DNA from: Leptolyngbyaceae cyanobacterium CSU_1_3
GTDB lineage: Bacteria; Cyanobacteriota; Cyanobacteriia; Leptolyngbyales; Leptolyngbyaceae
Assembly: GCA_012034655.1 (NCBI GenBank)
Contig: JAAUOZ010000005.1
Location: forward strand, 1 to 56,871
Direction: 5' to 3'
DNA: 56,871 bases
How positions within the stretch are numbered: position 1 is the first letter of the stretch; each line of letters begins with the position of its first letter. Positions 51,394 through 56,871 of the stretch are shown here, piece by piece. The notes below the pieces were generated by a model. It was given only the letters and a program-made list of their open reading frames with translations. It did no database searches and was not told where the DNA came from. The position numbers and the translations under genes were made by a program.

Positions 51394-53049
51394 ATGAGGC
51401 AGATTGGAGAAGGCAAGCGACCAAAATCTAAAAACAGAAATTTACTGATTACACTGCCAGTTTTCCTGTTAGGGTTGTCTGCTTGTAGTCGCTCATTATT
51501 GCAAGATTCATCAATGACAGAGGCAACGATCAAATTCAAAGACCAGATTGTGGTTGATTTAGGCTGGGAAGAATACGGCTTCTTTCAAAGGGGCTTTGAC
51601 CCTACTCAGGGGTGGTCTTGGAACAGCTACAGTGACCCACTGTTTCAAAGTCGTCTGTTTCGCCGTGATGCTGAACGGGGATTGATCAACGACTTAGCAG
51701 AAAGCTATCGCCTCAGTCGAGATCGAAAAGTTTGGACCGTTGCAATTCGTCGAAATGTTCGCTTTAGCGATGGTTCACCTCTAACGGCTAGGGATGTTGC
51801 CTATACCTTCAACACTTACAGACCTGAAATTGATCGCTATTTTTTAGATCGAGCAATTGCTACCGGTGATTATGAGGTGCAGTTTCATCTTAAGCAACCA
51901 GACATTACCTTTGTCGATCGCATGGCAAGTGTAGGTATTGTTCCCAAACACGCTCACAACGAAAACTATGCCCGCAACCCAGTTGGTTCTGGTCCTTACA
52001 AACTAGTGCAGTGGAATGAGGGTGAACAACTCGTCATTGAGGCAAATCCAACCTACTACGGTCAATCACCAAAAATCAAACGAGTTGTTTTCCTCTTTAC
52101 TCAAGGGGATGCAGCATTTGCTGCGGCAAAGGGAGGGTATACTCACGTTGCAAAAATTCCTCAAACCTTGGCGGAACAACCTGTTGCAGGAATGCAGCTT
52201 CATCAAATTAAGAGCTTTGACCATACCACTCTGTTGTTTCCGTTCATTCCCTATACAGGTAAACAAAATGCTCAGGGTTATGAAATTGGTAACAATGTTC
52301 TCAGCGATCGGGCAATTCGACAGGCGATTAACTACACCATCGATCGGCGGGTTTTGGTCGGCGCTATCCTGTGGGGTTACGGCTCTCCAGTCTACGGGTT
52401 TCCGAGTGGTCCGCCTTTCCAAAAACCTGCTCCTGCAATTCAAGATGCAGACCGCGAGCACGCTCAACAAATTTTACTCAAGGCTGGCTGGCAAGACACG
52501 AATGGAAACGGAATGATTGATAAGCAGGGAGTAGAAGGAGAATTCAATCTGCTCTATTTTGCCTCGCTTCCAGAGCAACAAGGATTTGCGCTGGCGATTA
52601 CTCAAATGCTGCGACCGCTGGGAATTAAAGTCAATGCTCAAGGGTCTAGTTGGGAGAAGATGAAGCACCGAACGCATCGAGATGCTTGGCTCTACCCATT
52701 AGTGACACGCCCTCAGGATCTCTATAGTCTATACCGCAGCCCGACAGGATTAGCCGATGGTCGCTTGAATTACAGTGCTTACGCAAATTTCACTGTTGAT
52801 CAACGATTAGACCAAGCCATGAATGCACCTTCAGAACTAGATGCCAGCCAGTTCTGGCAACAAGCCCAATGGGATGGTAGAACCGGAATTGGAGTGAGAG
52901 GCGATGCCGCTTCTGCCTGGTTGGTTAACCATCACGATCTCTATCTGGTCAATCAATGCTTAGATCTGGGTAGGGCAGGTAAACCATCGACTGGCTATCA
53001 AGGACCACTCTTGTCAAACATTACGAATTGGGAATGGATCTGCAAATGA
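51394..53049 (+). CDS. Family 5 substrate-binding lipoprotein (NikA/OppA type)
   Basis: A 551-residue binding protein with a lipoprotein signal (LLGLSACSRS, cysteine near residue 32). It has the SBP_bac_5 signature region KVWTVAIRRNVRFSDGSPLT followed by ARDVAYTFNTY, then VGSGPYKLVQWNEGEQLVIE and RAIRQAINYTIDRRVL. The class includes NikA and CntA, which bind metal chelates, and OppA/DppA, which bind peptides. A TonB receptor gene immediately before it favours a chelated metal. It ends DLGRAGKPSTGYQGPLLSNI with a short tail that overlaps the permease start. Confidence 0.9.
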   Translation: MRQIGEGKRPKSKNRNLLITLPVFLLGLSACSRSLLQDSSMTEATIKFKDQIVVDLGWEEYGFFQRGFDPTQGWSWNSYSDPLFQSRLFRRDAERGLINDLAESYRLSRDRKVWTVAIRRNVRFSDGSPLTARDVAYTFNTYRPEIDRYFLDRAIATGDYEVQFHLKQPDITFVDRMASVGIVPKHAHNENYARNPVGSGPYKLVQWNEGEQLVIEANPTYYGQSPKIKRVVFLFTQGDAAFAAAKGGYTHVAKIPQTLAEQPVAGMQLHQIKSFDHTTLLFPFIPYTGKQNAQGYEIGNNVLSDRAIRQAINYTIDRRVLVGAILWGYGSPVYGFPSGPPFQKPAPAIQDADREHAQQILLKAGWQDTNGNGMIDKQGVEGEFNLLYFASLPEQQGFALAITQMLRPLGIKVNAQGSSWEKMKHRTHRDAWLYPLVTRPQDLYSLYRSPTGLADGRLNYSAYANFTVDQRLDQAMNAPSELDASQFWQQAQWDGRTGIGVRGDAASAWLVNHHDLYLVNQCLDLGRAGKPSTGYQGPLLSNITNWEWICK

Positions 53050-54038
53050 ATTTCCTAATCCGCTTTACAGTTAGTAAGTTGTTGCATCTGATGTTGTTGC
53101 TAGCAGCAGTTGCCGTTCTTACGTTCCTTCTAGTCAGTGTCTCTCCGATCGATCCGATCGATGCCTACGTGGGTGCTGCTCGTCGTGTGACGATGACGGA
53201 TGAACAACGAGCGCTGATTGCCCAACGATGGGGATTGGATCAACCACTGATTACCCGTTTCATTCGCTGGTTAGGGCAATTACTACAGGGCAATCTGGGT
53301 GAGTCGATGACCTATCACCAATCGGTTGCAGCAGTGATTGCAACCCGCTTTCAAGCATCCCTCTGGCTCATGGCTCTAGCCTGGTTGTTCTCTGGTGTGT
53401 TTGGGTCCACACTGGGGATTCTTGCAGGGGCAACAGCAGGCTCATGGTGCGATCGTCTGATTCGCCTGTATGCGTACACCTTATCCTCGGCTCCTGTTTT
53501 CTGGATTGCGCTCCTGCTGCTCGTGATTTTTTCAGTCAATTGGCAAATTACCCCGATTTGTTGCGCCACTCCACCGGGCGTGTTGCTGCAAGATGTCACG
53601 CTCTGGCAGCGCCTCCATCACCTCATCTTACCTGCCCTCACCCTCAGCGTCATTGGCATTGGTAGCCTTGCTCTACACACCCGTGAAAAACTGGTTGAAA
53701 TTTTGCAGAGTAACTATGCCCTGTTTGCTCGTGCTCAAGGAGAAACCACAACAGGAATTGTGTTACATCATGGTTTGCGAAACGTCGCCCTGCCTGCGCT
53801 CACCCTTCAATTTGTGGGTCTGAGTGAGTTATTTGGGGGATCAGTTTTAACTGAAAAGGTATTTGGCTATCCGGGGTTGGGGGATGCCACGGTGCAAGCA
53901 GCGATTCGGAGTGATGTGCCGTTGCTCGTTGGCATTGTGTTTTTCAGCGCCATTTTTGTGTTTGCAGGCAATACCCTGGCTGACTTAAGCTATCGCCTGA
54001 TCGATCCTCGCATTCGGATTGGAGGGATTGAACGATGA
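53046..54038 (+). CDS. ABC permease, NikB/DppB type
   Basis: About 330 residues from ATG 53046, overlapping the previous stop by four bases (ATG at 53028 would add six). Six transmembrane helices; the N-terminal SPIDPIDAYVGAARRVTMTD with RWGLDQPLITRFIRWLGQLL and the LGESMTYHQSV motif are typical of the first permease. The EAA-type loop is ARAQGETTTGIVLHHGLRNV. The end TLADLSYRLIDPRIRIG matches the remnant permease at 17.3 kb (YGYFDPRIRFG). It is complete, unlike that copy. Confidence 0.91.
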   Translation: MNFLIRFTVSKLLHLMLLLAAVAVLTFLLVSVSPIDPIDAYVGAARRVTMTDEQRALIAQRWGLDQPLITRFIRWLGQLLQGNLGESMTYHQSVAAVIATRFQASLWLMALAWLFSGVFGSTLGILAGATAGSWCDRLIRLYAYTLSSAPVFWIALLLLVIFSVNWQITPICCATPPGVLLQDVTLWQRLHHLILPALTLSVIGIGSLALHTREKLVEILQSNYALFARAQGETTTGIVLHHGLRNVALPALTLQFVGLSELFGGSVLTEKVFGYPGLGDATVQAAIRSDVPLLVGIVFFSAIFVFAGNTLADLSYRLIDPRIRIGGIER

Positions 54039-54910
54039 AACTGTCGATGCCTGCGATCGCAAACCCGCGATCGCGACTTCAAGGGTTCTCCCTCAACAAC
54101 CGTCGCAGCCGCACCCTGCTGTTAATTGCCCTCTGTCTGGTTGTTTTGGGAGTTTTGTTGTTGGGAACGTACCTGATCGGTCAAGCGGGACTGGACATTG
54201 CGCTGTCGTCTCGCAACCAACCGCCTTCGTTTGCCCATCCCTTCGGCACTGACTGGTTGGGGCGAGATATGTTTAGCCGTACCCTACATGGTCTGAGTCT
54301 TAGCTTGTGGATCGGTCTGCTGACTGCCAGCGTTAGTGCGGTGATTGCCCTGGCGATCGGCACCCTTTCAGCCACTTTGGGCGGTAAGGTGGATGCTGCC
54401 ATTACCTGGCTGATTGATGTGGCGTTAAGTCTGCCCCACCTGGTGTTAATCATTTTGGTTGCATTTGCGGCAGGCGGAGGGGTCAGAGGATTGTTGCTGG
54501 CAATTATTATCACTCACTGGATGTCACTCGCACGGCTCCTCCGGGCAGAAGTCCTGCAACTCAAGAGTTCTGACTATGTGCAGCTTTCCTCGAAGCTGGG
54601 ACGATCGCCGCTGTGGATTGCCCGTCATCACCTGCTGCCCCATCTGCTACCCCAATTCCTAGTTGGCTTAATCCTGCTCTTTCCCCATGCGATTTTGCAC
54701 GAAGCTGGACTGACGTTTTTAGGATTAGGGTTGCCACCCGAAATTCCGGCGATCGGCATCATCCTATCTGAATCGATGCGCTATCTCTCCGCAGGCTACT
54801 GGTGGTTAGCCGTCTTGCCGGGAGTGGTCTTGCTGATGGCGGTACAAGCGTTTGATATTCTGGGTCAAAGCGTCCGGGCACTGCTCGATCCCAAGACCAG
54901 TCAGGGGTGA
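54035..54910 (+). CDS. ABC permease, NikC/DppC type
   Basis: A 291-residue second permease. The N-terminal helix LLLIALCLVVLGVLLLGTYL is followed by HPFGTDWLGRDMFSRTLHGL, the family hallmark. The EAA-type loop is SSKLGRSPLWIARHHLLPHL and LTFLGLGLPPEIPAIGIILS follows. It starts within the preceding stop codon (four-base overlap) and ends three bases before the first ATPase. All expected helices are present. Confidence 0.91.
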   Translation: MKLSMPAIANPRSRLQGFSLNNRRSRTLLLIALCLVVLGVLLLGTYLIGQAGLDIALSSRNQPPSFAHPFGTDWLGRDMFSRTLHGLSLSLWIGLLTASVSAVIALAIGTLSATLGGKVDAAITWLIDVALSLPHLVLIILVAFAAGGGVRGLLLAIIITHWMSLARLLRAEVLQLKSSDYVQLSSKLGRSPLWIARHHLLPHLLPQFLVGLILLFPHAILHEAGLTFLGLGLPPEIPAIGIILSESMRYLSAGYWWLAVLPGVVLLMAVQAFDILGQSVRALLDPKTSQG

Positions 54911-54913
54911 GTC

Positions 54914-55843
54914 ATGCTAACAGTGCAAAACTTGAGCGTCAGTTTCACTCAATACGATACAGGATTAACTCAAAAGCAATTGACGGTGATTACCGACCTG
55001 GATTTACACGTGAATGCCAGGGAAGTCGTCGCCGTAGTAGGTTCCAGTGGATCGGGTAAGAGCTTGTTGGCTCATGCCGTGCTGGGAATTCTGCCCCACA
55101 ATGCTCAAATCAGTGGAACAATTCTATTTAAAGGAGAACCCCTGACACGTCAACGGCAGGCATCGTTGCGTGGTAAAGCGATCGCCCTGATTCCCCAATC
55201 CATTAGCTATCTTGATCCACTCATGCCCGTTGGCAGGCAGGTCCATCAGGCAGCACGACGAGCCGGTGTCGCGACAACCGACATTCGACAACGGGTTGAC
55301 CACACCTTCTCGCGCTACGAACTCGCTTCAACGGTTAAACAGCAGTACCCATTCCAGGTGTCGGGAGGCATGGCGCGACGAGTGTTAGTGGCAACCGCCG
55401 CCGTTGGGCAGGCAGACCTGATCATTGCCGATGAACCCACACCGGGTTTGCACCCGGATCTCGTTGCCGAGACACTCAACCATCTGCGCCAACTCGCCTC
55501 TGCGGGGAAAGGGGTGATTCTAATTACCCATGATTTGGAAGCTGCCTTGCAAGTGGCAGACAAGGTGGCGGTTTTCTATGCAGGAACCACTTTAGAAATT
55601 GCGATCGCAGAAGACTTTGTGAATGGCAATTTGCGTCATCCCTATACTCAAGCGCTCTGGCGATCACTGCCGCAAAATGAGTTTATTCCCGTTCCCGGCG
55701 CTCAACCCAATCCCGATGCCCTTCCTGATGGCTGTTTGTTTAGCGATCGCTGTCCGCTCGTGACCGATGCCTGTTTGACCGAACGTCCCAGTTTGCGTCT
55801 GGTTCGAGGTGCTCCAGTGAGGTGTATCCATGCTGAAGGGTGA
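54914..55843 (+). CDS. ABC ATPase, NikD/OppD type
   Basis: A 309-residue ATPase with Walker A GSSGSGKSLLAHAVLG near residue 43, Q-loop LIPQSISYLDPLMPVG, signature VSGGMARRVLVATA (slightly changed from the usual LSGGMxQRV), Walker B LIIADEPTPGLHPD and ITHD. Note TPGLHPD in place of the common TTALDV after Walker B, so the D-loop aspartate is replaced by His-Pro. The C-terminal oligopeptide-type domain has CLFSDRCPLVTDAC with cysteines that bind a [4Fe-4S] cluster in some relatives. Confidence 0.9.
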   Translation: MLTVQNLSVSFTQYDTGLTQKQLTVITDLDLHVNAREVVAVVGSSGSGKSLLAHAVLGILPHNAQISGTILFKGEPLTRQRQASLRGKAIALIPQSISYLDPLMPVGRQVHQAARRAGVATTDIRQRVDHTFSRYELASTVKQQYPFQVSGGMARRVLVATAAVGQADLIIADEPTPGLHPDLVAETLNHLRQLASAGKGVILITHDLEAALQVADKVAVFYAGTTLEIAIAEDFVNGNLRHPYTQALWRSLPQNEFIPVPGAQPNPDALPDGCLFSDRCPLVTDACLTERPSLRLVRGAPVRCIHAEG

Positions 55844-56426
55844 ACAGTTGTCATTTCGCTACAGCCCCCACCATTCCTGGGTGTTACAGGACTTTAATAT
55901 TCAAATTGCCCCATCAGAAATCGTCGGACTGCTCGGTCCTTCTGGGTTTGGCAAAACAACCGTCGGAAAGTTACTGGCAGGTTATCTGGCTCCCACCAGC
56001 GGCAGCGTTACCGTAGAGGGTCAGCCCCTACCCACTCGTGGCTCCTGTCCTGTGCAACTTGTCTTCCAGCATCCAGAGTTAGCGATGAATCCGCGTTGGC
56101 GAATTCGTCAGGTTTTGGCAGAAGGTCAGTCGCCCGCACCAGAACTACTCCAAGCCCTGAGCATTGACTCAAGCTGGCTGAGTCGCTGGACCCATGAACT
56201 GAGCGGTGGTGAATTGCAGCGGATTGCCGTGGCGCGATCGCTCAATGCCCATACGCGCTACCTGATTGCTGATGAAATGACTGCAATGCTGGATGCTAAT
56301 ACCCAGGCATTAATCTGGCAAGCCGTTCTAGACTATGTCCGTCAGCACGAAATTGGAATGCTGGTGATCAGTCATGAAGCACCGCTGCTGAAACGGGTGT
56401 GCGATCGCATCATTCACATCGAATAG
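55830..56426 (+). CDS. ABC ATPase, NikE/OppF type
   Basis: A 198-residue ATPase, shorter than usual (about 260) because it lacks the C-terminal extension. Walker A is GPSGFGKTTVGKLL, with Phe where Gly/Ala is usual. Others are LVFQHPELAMNPRWRIRQVL, ELSGGELQRIAVARSL, YLIADEMTAMLDAN (Met in place of Pro after DE) and VISHEAPLL with His kept. It overlaps the previous gene by 14 bases and converges on DUF1636 copy 3 with a 13-base overlap. It should form the heterodimeric motor with the preceding ATPase. Confidence 0.9.
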   Translation: MLKGEQLSFRYSPHHSWVLQDFNIQIAPSEIVGLLGPSGFGKTTVGKLLAGYLAPTSGSVTVEGQPLPTRGSCPVQLVFQHPELAMNPRWRIRQVLAEGQSPAPELLQALSIDSSWLSRWTHELSGGELQRIAVARSLNAHTRYLIADEMTAMLDANTQALIWQAVLDYVRQHEIGMLVISHEAPLLKRVCDRIIHIE

Positions 56427-56797
56427 GGAATGGGTGGAATTCTCGCCAAAATTCCCTTTTTGAGAATATCGGGACGTTCTTGACGAGGAATCAACCCATC
56501 TGAACTGTTATGGTACTGTTCTGCCAGTTGCAGAATGGCGATCGCACTCTGGAGCGGGGGTAAATCTCCAAACATCAATGTGGTCTTATGGGGAACGGCA
56601 TAAGCAACCACGCAAGGACGGTTACAGGCGCTGAGGCAATCAACGGGGGCGATCGTATATTCTGCGGCTAATGTCCATTTTGACTGGAGGCGCAGCAGAT
56701 GATTCAGCAGATGATACCCGCCCCGCTGACCCATATAATCTCGTTGCGTTGATGAATACGCACAGGATTTGCAAACAAATAAAGTGTGTTTTGTCAT
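56414..56797 (-). CDS. DUF1636-type cysteine protein (copy 3)
   Basis: A 127-residue protein with FVCKSCAYSS (Cys-x2-Cys) and VDCLSACNRPCVVAYAVPHK, the family's two clusters, and the C-terminal LAEQYHNSSDGLIPRQERPD. It aligns with copies 1 and 2 along its length. It converges on the end of the TonB/ABC operon rather than being its last gene, so it has its own promoter to the right of 56797. Each of the three copies thus sits at the edge of a metal-uptake cluster. The last 74 bases of the window show nothing else. Confidence 0.82.
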   Translation of the reverse strand: MTKHTLFVCKSCAYSSTQRDYMGQRGGYHLLNHLLRLQSKWTLAAEYTIAPVDCLSACNRPCVVAYAVPHKTTLMFGDLPPLQSAIAILQLAEQYHNSSDGLIPRQERPDILKKGILARIPPIPYSM

Positions 56798-56871
56798 TGT
56801 GATTAAATTTTCCAGTGTGCTTTTATTAACTCAGCGGACTTCATGTTTGCGATCGCTGTTGAAGTTTATGG

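Overview
This 56.9 kb window comes from a cyanobacterium, probably a filamentous one. The octamer GCGATCGC (HIP1) occurs throughout. Several genes belong to cyanobacterial families: a CcmM-type gamma-carbonic anhydrase with a RuBisCO-small-subunit-like (SSUL) domain, an MPBQ/MSBQ methyltransferase, cytochrome c6, XisH/XisI, a TIGR02652-type protein and AMIN-type TonB receptors. I saw no tRNA, rRNA or CRISPR array.

Apart from the replication pair holA-dnaX at the left end, almost the whole window is a trace-metal island. In order: a cobalt module (CoaT-type P1B ATPase with a divergent CoaR, about 2.8-6.0 kb); a zinc module (smtA-smtB, 6.3-7.0 kb); a copper module (petR-petP divergent from petJ, then a PepSY membrane protein and a His/Met repeat protein, 7.0-11.7 kb); a decayed nickel/peptide-type ABC operon cut by an IS4-family element that itself carries an IS630-family element, and ending at a chimeric junction (11.7-17.7 kb); a zinc-starvation (Zur-like) set with cysS, a WD40 protein and a short CcmM-like protein (17.7-21.6 kb); an ABC exporter and XisHI (21.6-24.3 kb); an AraC-TonB receptor-FecB-DUF1636 operon (24.4-29.6 kb); and a second Zur-like operon of sufE, three COG0523 GTPases, folE and hisI (31.4-36.2 kb).

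The right third holds a cobalamin riboswitch ahead of two paralogous proteins of unknown function (36.4-38.0 kb), an MPBQ-type methyltransferase, a DUF1636 protein and a CobW GTPase (38.2-40.7 kb), then a BtuB-like TonB receptor, a ferredoxin-domain fusion, a BtuF/FecB-type binding protein and a BtuC/FecD-type permease (40.8-46.1 kb). A pentapeptide-repeat protein, an FmdE-like secreted protein, a Crp-type regulator and a zinc ribbon follow. The window ends with a complete TonB receptor plus SBP-permease-permease-ATPase-ATPase operon and a third DUF1636 gene (48.6-56.8 kb).

Two operator families link the modules. A 15-bp Fur/Zur-type box (TGATAATCATTCTCA and close variants) lies before cysS/ccmM-like, the sufE-COG0523 operon, the BtuB-like receptor and, twice, the last TonB receptor. 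A GACN5GTC motif, in three of four cases followed by TTTTGACA, occurs twice between petR and petJ, once before the PepSY gene and once before the last TonB receptor. This suggests a PetR-controlled copper-starvation regulon that includes an uncharacterised TonB/ABC metallophore importer.

An unusual number of genes are broken by one or two bases (coaR, petJ, a methyltransferase, a WD40 gene, an ABC exporter, two COG0523 genes, cobW), while the downstream reading frames are still conserved. Either the sequence has an elevated error rate or the island is decaying very recently; the sequence alone cannot decide.
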